The position numbers and the translations under genes were made by a program. The notes beneath the pieces are model-generated. The model was not told the origin of the DNA. It made no database searches and saw only the letters and a program-made list of their open reading frames with translations. A stretch of 64,000 nucleotides of DNA from Blasia pusilla (lineage: Eukaryota > Marchantiophyta > Marchantiopsida > Blasiales), in NCBI GenBank assembly GCA_050084515.1, contig CM114272.1, positions 54,746,001 to 54,810,000 of the forward strand, given 5' to 3'. Positions 1-10,616 of this stretch are shown piece by piece. The stretch's first letter is position 1, and the number at the start of each line of letters is the position of its first letter.

Positions 1-217
1 GTAACTTGATCATGGTCTATTCTTCGAGAGGTTTCTAGAGTGTGGTGTGTGTGTGTGTGTGTGGAGATGAGAGGTTTGTCACCTTAGAGGAGTTTAGTCA
101 TACTAAAATAGTGAATGTTTTGGCTTGTTACTTCCCCAATGAGAGTGGATTACCCCTCTTAGGAGAATAATTCCGCCAAAACCCATTCTTGAGGAGAGTA
201 AAGAATGTCTGTCAAGC
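1..217 (+). repeat. Dispersed repeat upstream of the B3-like ORF
   Basis: This stretch matches 26745-26860 closely. Shared phrases include GGTCTATTCTTCGAGAGG and TTTCTAGAGTGTGG, followed by the same GAGATGAGAG and TTTAGTCATAC blocks. It contains a short TG microsatellite near 43-61. It looks like the 5' untranslated part of the B3-like repeat. The window starts inside it, so its true beginning is not visible. Confidence 0.55.
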
Positions 218-643
218 ATGGATAGGGGTGGAGCACGAGTTGTGCCCGACTTTCCTTTCCTCAATCCATACCATATCAAGGTACTCTTTGTAGATAAACA
301 CTGGTTTACTCGATATTTAGTTTATCACTTTGGGGAGGCGTTCATGAACCAGGTCATGCAATCTCCAACTCCGGTGATTCTTCCTATCGTCACAGATGGA
401 AGGATATGGGATTGTACTTTGTATGTCCTTATATAGCGATCCATGGATGTCAATAGGCTTGCTCAAGTAGGGTTTAACACTAGTTGTGCTATCTTCCTTG
501 TGTACAAGCGTAAAATAGTTTATAGGGATTTTATAGTTATGAATTTCGGGGTCCGATGTTACGAAGAAGTGATCGCCTCGACACTTCCATTTGTGATACC
601 TATCATGAGAGAATGGAGAATGTACATCATAATTTTGTATTGA
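218..643 (+). pseudogene. Repeated B3-like ORF fragment (first copy)
   Basis: Two consecutive reading frames (218-436 and 443-643) encode two similar segments of about 55 residues. Each has an FG near the middle, a hydrophobic VILPI or FVIPI motif, and an R-x-W before a hydrophobic end; the second stops after YIIILY. The pattern loosely resembles plant B3 DNA-binding domains (a DGRxW-like strand), but I do not recognise it firmly. The second segment recurs at 26868-27018 with the same ending. In both places it lies antisense to, and just beyond, a Helitron helicase tail. A stop separates the two segments here, so this is probably a decayed captured fragment or a repeated gene. Confidence 0.4.
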
Positions 644-761
644 AAAAGGATAACTTCTTAGAGAGTTCACCTTGCATCGACCGCATCTATCGCAGCTAGA
701 AGGCCCGCCCTTGCTCGAAGAAAGGCTCTCGACACGACAACGTAGATGGGACGGTGGATCC
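644..761 (-). pseudogene. Helitron 1 helicase C-terminal remnant
   Basis: On the minus strand this matches the end of the helicase of Helitron 2 (27030-27130): a G-S-T-V step followed by a segment containing REPFFEQGR. That is where PIF1-like helicases carry the final motif after HKSQG. Only the tail remains, because the rest of the helicase is missing and replaced by a gypsy fragment joined at the shared octamer GTGGATCC (754-761). It is not functional. Confidence 0.5.
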
Positions 762-1147
762 GAGCTTGGGAGTGGTACCTGCAGGCTTGAGGTGTATGTT
801 GTGCGGATCTGCGAGGGGTGCAGCCACCATGTTGGTATGTGATGGTTCTTCTCGAGGGTGGCATATGTCATGTCTGACCCCCCCTCTTGATGTTGTTCCC
901 ACGGGACGATGGATGTGTCCGAGATGTGTATAGGGTAGTAGGTCATGTTAGAGAGATGTGATATTTTCTATCTAGAGTTGGAGGGATCCAACTGCCAGTT
1001 AGGGGGGCGGTTGTGTGATCTCCATGTATATGTATGAGTTGATTTTTATACATGTGTGGATCGACCCATGTGTGGGGAAGATCGGTGTTATGTGGTGTAG
1101 ATGTGACCAACGATGTATGTTGTGTAGCGATATATATGCGCACGACA
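754..1147 (+). mobile_element. Ty3/gypsy PHD-family copy A: 3' end fragment
   Basis: Positions 754-931 encode the last part of the family polyprotein: the DPSL-GVVPAGLRCMLCG lead and a PHD-type finger ending in WMCPRCV. The fourth zinc ligand is lost (CDGSS where others have CDGC or CDSC). A purine tract (998-1010) follows, then the terminal R block (1012-1147) ending in GCGCACGACA. No L block follows; the next bases are CTTTCC. Everything upstream of the PHD region is deleted, with the break at an octamer shared with the Helitron helicase. Confidence 0.8.
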
Positions 1148-2690
1148 CTTTCCTTGATCTTGTAGATAATAATGCACTTCAAAACATATAGTATTATCAA
1201 TCGCATCATCAACGGGAAGATTAGGAATCCCTATGTTGTGCAATGGAAGAGTTTCGGAAGAGGTCAAAATTATAGTTCATATGTTGATTGGTTCATAAAA
1301 GATACAATTAGGATGAAAACAAATGATGTAAGAAGTGGTATTAATGAATTTTTACCTGGCGTCGTTCATATAAGAGATCTTATACCATTGGAACCAAGAA
1401 TTGGCTCCATAATGTAGCATGTTGAACAAGTGTGTTGTACGGTAGAATAGTTGCAAATAGTCGGCGAAGTGAAGAACCTGTACGAATGATAGAAGCTTCT
1501 TCAAAGCAAGAGAACACTTCCCTATCATCCTCAAGAAGTCATAGTTGAATAGCAACTTCCTTGAATGTAGGACATAATAACCCTTGAATCGTTCTTAAGC
1601 ATTCTTATGTAGTTGCTCCTCAAACATGATGGAGGAGCAATCTCAACCAACTATGTTCTCCTTCACCCATGAAAAAGTTACATAAATTTGCTCATCACAA
1701 TATAAATACATCGCTTTAGAGGATAGTATATAAAAGCAAATATAAACAAAGATTTTTTACCTATACGAGTAAGGTATAAATGGCCAATAGGATGGCCACA
1801 ACAATTTACTTTTTGTACCCTACAAATCCATTTCTTTTTACTCCAAGGATAATATGAAGGAAAATTTATATATAGATATTTTTGGGTACTGAAGTTAGAT
1901 AGATTGGTTGCAAACCATTGGGTCAAAGTTGCCTCTCTTTTTTGTTGCAAAATATCTTCAAGAGCCTCAACATCATTGAAGTAGACTATTTGTTGCTCTG
2001 AAAGATGAACCGCTAATCGCACAATACTTTGAAGTTCAGCATATAGGCTAAACTTGAAGAGACGCCAACATCCCTCTGAAGAAGATATATATTTGCAAAA
2101 ATAAGAATTCCAAGTATAAGAGTAAGGAGAATGAAATAAATTTCAGAATAAAAATATAATACATCAGAGCAATCAATTAGAGGAATCATATCTTGCATCA
2201 AGATATGACATTGTCTCATCAATAACGTCAATTACGTTGGATATATCCATATCCTTTGAGAACTTAAATGACACAGCATCAGACCCCTTTTCAACATATT
2301 TGTATAAGTACTTGACAACAGAAACACTACTTATGATTTCCAAATTAATGTGAAAATCAAAGAGGGTGCATAAGATAGGATTGTAAGGCACGACCCAATG
2401 ATTATCCAATGTATATTTGCACTTAATTATCGCCCTCCCATTCTCCAATCTATGATAGATCGGATGACCATCTTCCGTCTCTACAGTGTTGGCCACAATA
2501 GCTTTAGGATAGCCTTTTGTATACTTCTTTGTTTCCTTATCTATACATGGTGCATTTGGATTTAATGGTCCACATGGCCCATGAACCATACACTTAGCAA
2601 TGATAGAATACAACCTTGGATGGATATATTGATCTAAGATTAATGTTGAAATGATACGATCATAATCATAAGTGGTACGTGGTTTATTCT
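1148..2690 (-). pseudogene. Helitron 1 Rep/helicase polyprotein, decayed
   Basis: The minus strand carries broken but clear Helitron protein. From 2690 downward: a segment ending in KCMVHGPCG, NPNAPC, a PKAI motif, and DNHWVVPYNP followed by HINLE and KYLYKYVEKG (2613-2173). Then comes a piece starting MRLAVHLSEQQIV with an IGHLY motif (2022-1678). A degenerate stretch (about 1670-1330) reads LRRLFATILPY and LEDDREVF in interrupted frame. These are the conserved blocks between the Rep and helicase domains. The N-terminal Rep part and the helicase Walker motifs are absent, so the copy is dead. It belongs to the common HGPCG plant clade, whereas Helitron 2 has a different Cys/His arrangement at this place. 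Confidence 0.85.
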
Positions 2691-4960
2691 CTTTTCGGTG
2701 GCTACGTACCTCTTTAATTCCCTTTCCAATCTATCATTCTCTTTTTCTTCCTCTGATTTTGGCCTAGGTATAGCCGACCATCAGAGTGAGGGGGGAGGGG
2801 GAGGTTAGGGTTCCGAGCATGATTTGGAAAGATTACGGCATGGATTGTCACCAACTTCTATTATAGATATTCTTGCCAGTGGGGTATTACTTTGACTTTG
2901 GTATTATCCAAGTGAATATAGGTTGTTGGGCACTACATCTCTATATTAGTGGAGTGTTCCGTGTTACGTATTATCACACAACAACATGCGCTCCACATGG
3001 CGAAGCGCAAGGAGAAGGAGTTGCAAGTAGTGAACGTGGAGGAGGCAATGGTATGCCTTTCCAAGACATAAAAAGTTGGTCTATGACCAACTATAGTTCC
3101 ATTTCGCGTAGAATAGTGTTAAACGTTGGTAAGGCAAGATCTACTCCAATTGTAGAGTGTGGGCAAACCAAATCTGGCAAGAGCATTACGTTGTGCCAAT
3201 TTGGATATTTGACGATGTCAAAGGCGTAGAAGTTTCTTTGCATGATTGTGGAACATGAATGCAACCAAGACATGCTTGTGTGTGATGTCTTTGATGTGTG
3301 GAGGGACCATCCATCGACATATTGTTAGGTCTTCCAAGAAGCCATTATGGTTGAGTTTCTAAATGGGGTTAGCAATTTTTCGAGAGTGCATGCACACGAT
3401 GATCAACAAGTTTAGGGTCATGTCATCATCACCACATGTCAACAAAGGTCTGAAATGTAGTGCGGGGGCCTCAAAGGAGGAGAAAGAGGTTTTGATGTTG
3501 GCTACGCTAGCACCTACAAACTCCGACGTTAAGAGAGAGGGTAAATGAAAAAATGCACGGTGTTTTCCTAAATCGATGAAGGGGGCTCATTCCTTTGAGC
3601 AAGAAGGAGAAGAATTGTTTCGATAAGCCTTTGTGAATATGTCTTACCTTGTATTGACCTCAAAATGAAGGATGGGTTAGTTAATATCTTAGAAGACTTA
3701 AGTAACTATGTGGATGCCTTGTACATGTAAAGATTTCTTTGTTGTTGCATTGTTTTGATCATATGATTGGAAGGTTGAATGAATTGAATATATCGGAATC
3801 TATTCACGAGCATGAAATAAACCCTAAAATAATTTGAAAGTTGATTGCGAGTACTAGTCAGGCTTGCAAATTGCATTGCGACTTAATTACAAGTCACAGT
3901 TGCCATTGGCTTACACTGCAACCTTAAAGGTTATCTATTCCATTGTACCATCATGTGTGCGCTACATATTCCACACTAAGGTTTTGCTTTCTTTTTTTTT
4001 AATCTTATCTTTTGTCATCCATATCATCCCTCTATCCTTATGAGAGTCTTATAATCATTCTTTAGTTCTACTCTAAATGAAATATTCCCATTCTTTGTGA
4101 TTCCTCTAAATTAGTCTTTGCTAACTCTTATCTTGTTACAATCCAATTCTATGGAGGAGAGAGAGATCTTCATTCCTCATGCTTTTGAGAGAAATATTCT
4201 CATATATTTATAATTTATACAAACAATTTTTCAAAGTATAATATTCGTGTCAAACCAACTCATTACACAACAACGCATAATTATGTTCATATAAACCCGA
4301 GATATAACAACAAAAAGACATATAGGAGTTGAGGAAACTTTGGAAGGGTTATAGCACATCTACTATTGGTAAACTTGGAATGTCACATGAAACAAGAATA
4401 AAATGGGTTGGGAGAAACCCTCAAGGTGTAACAAAAGAGGAAGGAGGACCCAAATGACCAAGAGGACAACCAACCGAATGGAAAAGAAAAAGATAGAACA
4501 TGGGTAACTAATTTCATCCGAGAATATAGCATCAACGATAATCCAAGATAAATATCTACATGAGCATGACTTTGCATTCAATAAACGCAACGCAAGGGGA
4601 TGCTTACTCCCTTAAAAAATTTCTTTTAAAAAAATGTAAAAAATTGAAAGGCAACCTTAAGCCATATATCTAAATGGCCCATACTCGAGACAAACTTGGA
4701 TCCCAACAACATCCACATGATGCATAACTATTCCACCCCTAAGCAGATATATCCTATTAATTAGTAAAGCCGTGGAGACAAATTGAAGGGAAATAGATTA
4801 CTCGCCAAGCTCCAAGTAATGATTTTTGGTACCATAAATCATAAACACAACAATAGTACGAATACACATACTGTCTTATCCCATCCCATGTGGCCAAAAG
4901 TGGCAATTCAAAAAATGCTTCTTTAAATCATGCCCTCAAAAAGTAATCGTATGTTATAGG
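2691..4960. other. Gene-poor stretch, no recognisable gene
   Basis: Short open frames exist (2873-3229 and 3363-3548 on plus), but they have no domain I recognise, no consistent splice context, and composition like their surroundings. The region is AT-rich from about 3550 onward. I see no tRNA, long tandem repeat or transposon terminus here. It may be old transposon remains. Confidence 0.4.
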
Positions 4961-4969
4961 GAAGTGAAG

Positions 4970-5300
4970 AAGAGTAAGACCTCATGAAGAGGAGGAAGGG
5001 AAGAGAAAGAGAGGCCTCAATAAAAAGCAAGTGATGGAAAACCTATTTGGAATACAAAAAATGGTGGACTCAAAGAGTTGAGTACGTGAAGGCCACAACC
5101 GGCCTGGAAAAAGAATAGGGGGGGCATCCTCCTATGGGCTAAACTCACCAACAGCAGAGAAAATATAAAAAACACCTAGAGAGACGTGATTACCACTAAA
5201 TGGGCCTCTAGCGCGACATCTCCCACAACTTGAAGCCGCCGCAAAAGCCCACTGATTTGGACATGCTACAAAGCTATGGAGACCTATTTTCTAAAAAAAG
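4970..5300 (+). repeat. Dispersed repeat, partner at 17600-17830
   Basis: This block shares an ordered set of matches with 17600-17830, including CACCAACAGCAGAGA, a following AACACCTAGAGA and GGGCCTCTAGC / GGGCCCCTAGC. The partner lies inside the leader of gypsy copy B, so one repeat probably inserted there. The element type is unknown; I see no terminal repeats or coding capacity. Confidence 0.45.
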
Positions 5301-6510
5301 AATCACCATAGTTAATAACAACTAATGAAGAGAAAGGGATGGAACAAGAAACAAACCACTCACTGGTAGAAGGCGGACACTGGGCATGAGGATGATTAGG
5401 GATGCAGTCCAAGCAGAGGAATGCACGTGTGATGTCCAATGAGGCTGACAGTTGACCATCACGCGGCGACGTTAGGCGGAGAAACAAAAGACATTAAAAG
5501 CTCTGATGAAACACGGTCTACATGATTGAAAAATTAAAAAATTATATATATTCATAGATTTATATTCCTACGATGCACAAATTAAAAATAACGTATAATT
5601 TTGAATCACCCCTCTAAAATATAAAAGTCGAGCAATCTTAATGAAATAGACATGTACAAAGGAGATCAAATTGCCATGTATTTATATTATTATGGGAGAG
5701 TCCCCTTATAGGGATGCCATCTCTGCTAGTGACATCTGTCTTTTTTGACCTATAGGTAGTTGACATGCGTCGCTCTTTCTGAGCTAAAGTTTGTAACCTC
5801 CTCTAAAACGCACGAACTTTGTCTCCTTGGGCTCTCTTTCACTCATGCAGAGCACAGACACGGGCTAATGATCTCAAAATGAAGAATCATTCTCATTTGG
5901 ATAAACTATCGAGGAAGGGATAACATGCACTAATGTGGGAAGAGTCAATTGGATGCAAGAATTCAACGAATAAGGGTTAAGGACCATCGTGAAGCTAGTG
6001 GGGACATGTTGAGGAATCATACTATTAAGGACCTTACGTTCATCTTTGTCTTCATAGGTGTCTGCAATGTATTTTATGGGAGTTAATTGAAACAAAAGAC
6101 CCAATCCCATGCGGCAGGCTCCGTGCCCAGTCGTAATCATTGCGATCGACGTATAGCAAGAGTGTTATTTCCTTCTCGTAAGTTGGAAATAGGTCGTTAC
6201 ACGGTCACAAAACTTGCGCCTTGTGTTTTAACGATGCGAATTCAGTTCAGGTCCCATGAATGTCATCCGTTAGATCAACAAAGATCCGGAACCCTAGGGC
6301 CGGGTCTTGGCGACCTCGGCCGAATGGGACCGGGTCCAAAATGGTTCCATCCTAGTCGCTTCGTCTCCTTCCGCCTCTCGTCTAACCTTGAGCCCTCTAC
6401 TTCGTTCGGATTTTTGTCCGGTCCTTGTAGAGCTAAGGAGCTCCCTCCGCCAATCCGGCGTCGCGGCTTTGTCTGCCGATACCGCCACTCTTACCCGATT
6501 CACATTGAGA
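5301..6510. other. Non-coding stretch flanking the Harbinger nest
   Basis: No gene recognised. It holds the element TTTATATTATTATGGGAGAG at 5691-5710 and a block around 5930-6010 containing TTGGATGCAAGAATTCAACG. Both have direct-orientation counterparts on the far side of the transposon nest (20597-20616 and about 21020-21065). Confidence 0.4.
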
Positions 6511-6512
6511 CG

Positions 6513-6634
6513 ATATGCCTCCGTTTGGAGGCATATTTTCCAAATATGCCAAATCTGTTACGGCTCCGCACAAGCCGATCTGGGTTAGAGCTTGAGTCAT
6601 GTCGGAATGGAGCCCTCAAACGGAGGGCTCCATT
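6513..6634. repeat. Cluster of three perfect hairpins
   Basis: Three perfect stems lie within 122 bp. 6513-6522/6527-6536 is a 10-bp stem with loop GTTT. 6530-6538/6542-6550 is a 9-bp stem with loop TCC. 6606-6617/6623-6634 is a 12-bp stem with loop AAACG. The first and second overlap, so they are mutually exclusive. The CTCCGTTTG of the first is the reverse complement of the CAAACGGAG of the third. The surrounding GC-rich patch (6290-6640) contrasts with AT-rich flanks. A foldback element end or a structured transcript is possible. Confidence 0.6.
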
Positions 6635-6639
6635 TCCTA

Positions 6640-7264
6640 CTCTCTCCTCCATTTTTATAATAAAAAAGGGCGCGGGCTACCTTTAGGATGAACAAGAATT
6701 CCTTTTTTTTCTTTCCTACTTTGTGATAGTCCAAGTTTTCCAAAGAGCTTTTTTGCCTTTTCTTTTTTTTAAGGTGAGTTATAAAAAGTAGTTGTGAGAG
6801 TGTATTAGATTAGGATAGTCATATCTTTTTCTTCGCAAATCATTACATCTTCTTCTTAAAGTCAAAATGACCGCAATGAGAAGATCTTCAAACCCATTTC
6901 TTTTTTTTGGATATTTGTATGCAATATACAATTAAAATCTCATTTATTTTGCGTAGAGTCATTTACACCATTCAATGAGGATTTGGCTTATATTAAACTA
7001 TTTATGTGTGCTCTATGTACAAGAAATATTTGCCCTGCATGGAGAGGATTATTGACATTTCAAAAAACACTGTGGTATTCGACTCATAAAAAGCTATGAC
7101 CTCAACCAAGACCAAGAAATAGTTTCCCGATATGGTTTGTGATATGAATCCAATCCTTTATGTTGCCTCATATGCATTGTTTGAGGGTTTTTTTTTTATG
7201 TGATGATGCTTATCACTATGAATCGTGTTGTCTTGATTTCAATTCCTTCCTCTCTTAAAAAACC
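6640..7264. other. AT-rich non-coding stretch
   Basis: No gene, RNA gene or repeat recognised. It precedes the Myb/SANT-like ORF of the Harbinger element and may include its untranslated region or terminal part; no terminal inverted repeat could be identified. Confidence 0.35.
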
Positions 7265-7829
7265 AAAAGTAGAATGGAGTAAAGAGAATATTTCTTGATT
7301 TGTATGAAGAATGTTACTTCCATCATTGTAATCAAGACAATATGAGCCAAGATCAATGGAGATTGATTGCAATTCATATGAATAAAAATTTTCAAGTGAC
7401 CATACCATATAAGCCATAGAGAGCTAACAAACCAATTAGATGGTTTAGTAAAAAAGTATGAAACAAGAAAGAGTGAACAAGGTCAATCGAGTGTCGAACC
7501 AAGTGAGTGGGAATATTATGCTCAAATACATAGGTTTAGAGGTACTTGACCAAAGGAATCAGGAATACCATGTGCATGTGATGGTGATACTAACATCCAA
7601 AAATCCGTTGGTATTGACATTTTTGTTGATTTGAGTGAAAAAGATCTCAATCATACTAAGTCTCAATCGTCATTTATTCACATTCTATCCACTGAGAGTG
7701 AGAAATTTATGGATCAATTGAGCCATCCACTTATTCATCCATCCATAGATACACTATTATGTGAACCAATAGATATATCTCAAACTCACACATCCAATGT
7801 GAGTTCAAGTGGAGCTCTACTTATCGAAC
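7265..7829 (+). pseudogene. PIF/Harbinger Myb/SANT-like accessory ORF, 5' part
   Basis: With frameshifts, the plus strand reads as a Myb/SANT-like domain: EWSKENIS, then DLYEECYFHHCNQDN, QWRLIAIHMNKNFQV and a QLDGLVKKYE helix, ending in EWEYYAQIHRFRGT. This trihelix-like order is typical of the DNA-binding partner protein of PIF/Harbinger elements. A Ser/His-rich linker continues (7631-7829). The ORF is interrupted at CTTT/AAAG (7830-7833) by gypsy copy B and resumes at 18884. An in-frame stop follows RFRGT, so it is inactive even apart from the insertion. The transposase lies convergent, downstream of the second half. Confidence 0.7.
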
Positions 7830-7833
7830 AAAG

Positions 7834-7971
7834 TATCGTACCTATACACATCGCAACACAATCCACATCGCTGGTCACATCTATACACCACAAAATACCA
7901 ATCTTCCCCAACATACAGGTATATCCACACACAAATGAAACATACTCACGCATATACACTGGGATCCCACA
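7834..7971 (-). repeat. Terminal R block of copy B
   Basis: On the minus strand it starts TGTGGGATCCC directly after the purine tract TAGCTAGGGGGGCGAT and ends near GGTACGATA. It aligns with the R blocks at 1012-1147, 13220-13344, 13847-13962 and 27434-27558. No L block follows it; the next 4 bases (CTTT) are the target duplication. Confidence 0.75.
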
Positions 7972-8049
7972 ATCGCCCCCCTAGCTAGCAGTGGGTCCCC
8001 CCAACTCCAGATAGCACACACATATGTACTCTACAATATCTCCTATCCT

Positions 8050-8734
8050 ATACACATCTAGCACCATCGGTACCGTCATCCCCGCAACACTGCCACACTA
8101 TAGCAATCCGCCATGTTGATCCCTCTGAAGAGATCCAACACTCTCGTATCCTGCTCCAATATAGGCACCACTCCACGCCTTCCTCACGAGCTCGTCTGCA
8201 CTCCACGCATCTCAACGCTCGTCCCCAATAACAATAAAGCAACTTTGTACCATGGGAAGAGACACCCACCTTGACATGTCTCTCCGTGGGACTATCCACT
8301 ATGGGAATGTCCTCCGCATGTGTGCTCCTCTCCCCGAACCCTCCTGATCAGCAAACACCAAATAAGAATGCCGCCAACGTGGTCACCATATCCTCACGTG
8401 ATTACCACCACCACTCCCTGCAAACAACACCGGTAGATGGCTCACCCATCCATCACCTGATCGCCACCTTGGCCGATACGAAATCGTCTCCTTCCAAAAA
8501 TCCAGAATGAAACCTAGAGGGTACAACACCGTACTCCCTACCAACACAACATACGACTCTGCCAGTGTTGAAATCGCCTGAGTGCGCACCATCGACTCAT
8601 GCTCTGGCTGGAGTCTAACCACCAACTCCTATCGAGTCATGAACTACGTGGGTGATACTTCCCCAATAGGGGGTTTGTGTCTGAACGGGACAATGCTTGA
8701 TGTCGCCTTTCCGTAATCCCAACGCAAAACACGT
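8050..8734 (-). pseudogene. Copy B region downstream of protease
   Basis: The minus strand from 8734 down shows a degraded counterpart of copy D at 31870-31560: a VVRLQPEHESMVRTQAIST stretch followed by YVVLVGSTVLYPLG. In copy D this is the second half of the retropepsin domain (ESYDILVGGAVLY). Stops and frameshifts are frequent. It is separated from its N-terminal half (13963 upward) by copy C. Confidence 0.65.
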
Positions 8735-9164
8735 TGTCACGTCTTTTAGGATAGATCGGTGAGATCTAGTAGAGCGCCTTCGCGACTAGTGGAGAACAGG
8801 CTCAAGAGGTTGAGGATGATCTGCTCAGGCCTGGGGAAACCTGAGAGAACAGGTTTCCCCTTCGTTTCGGCTCATTTGGAGCCATATTGAGGAACTTACT
8901 ATTTTAGGTAAGTACCAATTTGAGTATGTGGTTTCCTTTCTATTTATGGTAGTGGGCCTAGAGGGGAGGGGTATAACTCAAGGAGAGAGAGCTTGAGAGC
9001 TCATTCTCTCTTTGTTGAACCTCTTGGCACGAGGCGGCGGAGCTATGGTCCCTTGCCTTGTGAGTGTAACCCAAGCCTCTCATTAGGAGAGTGGGTTTGG
9101 CTTGACAGTGAGAGAGACATGTGAGAACTATAGTTTTGTGAGAGATATTGGATCTTATTTTACA
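8735..9164 (+). repeat. L1 block of copy C (5' terminal)
   Basis: Begins TGTCACGTCTTTTAGG and ends TTATTTTACA. It matches L2 (13347-13845) and the first 518 bp of copy D (36189 to 35672, minus) almost throughout, but lacks about 70 bp that the others have after GTGGGCCTA. It is followed directly by leader sequence, not by an R block. Confidence 0.85.
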
Positions 9165-10616
9165 AAGAGAGAATGAGTGAGTGAGAGAGTTTCATGAGGG
9201 AGCTCGCTGGTTGCTCGATGTTAAGTGTAGGTTGAGGGATCGTGTTCCCCGCTTCATGGCTCATGGGAGTGCTAACCAGAGCAAGAGCCGTGCGAGTTTG
9301 CTGTTTTTCTTTGCTGATTTTAGTACGGGAGAGTGGCACGAGGAAGCGCTATCCAATTTTTGATAGGAATTGAGTGTGGGAGCAGATTGCTCCATGCCAA
9401 TGATCTCGGGAGCACCATGTAGCTTGCTGATTTGTGTTCTCATAGGTTTTACATTTTCGTTGGGAGAAATCAGCCCGGAAGCGCTACCAAATTTTGTGTA
9501 GGAGAAAGAGACATTGGGCTTTACAATAGTCCCCATCAGTTTTTACTTGAATGTTAGATTAAAAATATTTGTTGACTTTCTTATAGTGAAGCTGTGCACG
9601 CTGTGCAATAGACGATGTGCAATTTGGAGTTATGAGCAAAAAATTATAGTCAATCTTTCAAAATTGCCATTGCTAGGCGATTTTTAAGGTTAAATTGTTC
9701 AAACCCTAAACCAGCCACCGCGCCAACGGTGGCGGTCGCCATCATAGTTGCGTCAACAGTCCACCGTCACCATCAACGGTCAACCGTCATCATCAACGGT
9801 CCACCGTCCATCTTTGGCCGCCGCCGCCGCCGCCTAGCGCTGCTTAGAGCCGCGTTCGGCCGTTGTCCACCCTTGGTTGCCATTGCCGCCATTACGGAGT
9901 GGAGGGACTTCCACGACGACTGTTGATTCTCTAACTTGCGCCGCCACCATGTACTTTCTTTTGGCCGCCACCGTCATCGCAATTTCGTCATCAACCAATG
10001 ATGGTTGGTGACCTCGGGTTATGGTGTTTGAGTTTTCATTTTATGCTGCTATGTTATGATTGGTAGCCGCTCGACGACAATCGAGTACCGTGCCGTAACG
10101 CCCGTAGCCACAACGCGCCGCCGATTACCGCATCGCACTGTCTCGATCGCGGAGCCACTCCTTCACTAAGGAGCAAACGTGTAAATTGCTGATTGAGGAG
10201 GGTATGCCGCCGAGTGCTGCACCCCATTCCTGAGTGCAATGTTGTTTGTAGCCATTCCGTGTCGCCAATGCCGCACCGGACCGTTGAACCTGCACCGCAC
10301 ATCGAGGAGGTTTAAGCAACGTCAGTACGAGAGGAGTACGACTTGCTGATTGGAGGAGTTGTCTTCACGACCAAGTTGGGGTCAAGATTTGCAGTTACCG
10401 AGGAGCGACATCGACATTATTATAAGGTTACCCATTCTGGTCTCTTACGCTACACGTGTGAGGGATTTTCGGGTATTGGGAAGTTATTTGGGATATTGGG
10501 TTTCATGCTGATGCTGAGAGCATCGATGATGTATGGGTTTAGGGGACACACACATGTGTGGGATGTCCAAAGTTGAGGATGTTTTTTTTATGAGACGATA
10601 GATCACTTGATTTTCC
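9165..10616 (+). other. Copy C untranslated leader
   Basis: Non-coding leader shared with copy D (34104-35671) and, more distantly, copy B (16190-18879). It includes short GTCAACGGTCAACCGTC-type repeats (about 9750-9810) and a GCC-rich patch. It holds no long frame. Near 10616 it joins RT sequence directly, at the position where copy D has the start of gag far upstream of RT. Confidence 0.7.

Noticed and set aside
317-946. 209-residue minus-strand open frame
   Set aside because: It runs antisense across three unrelated pieces (B3-like ORF, helicase tail, gypsy PHD), so it is open by chance.
6087-6686. 199-residue plus-strand frame in a GC-rich patch
   Set aside because: It overlaps the hairpin cluster and another open frame, with no recognisable domain.
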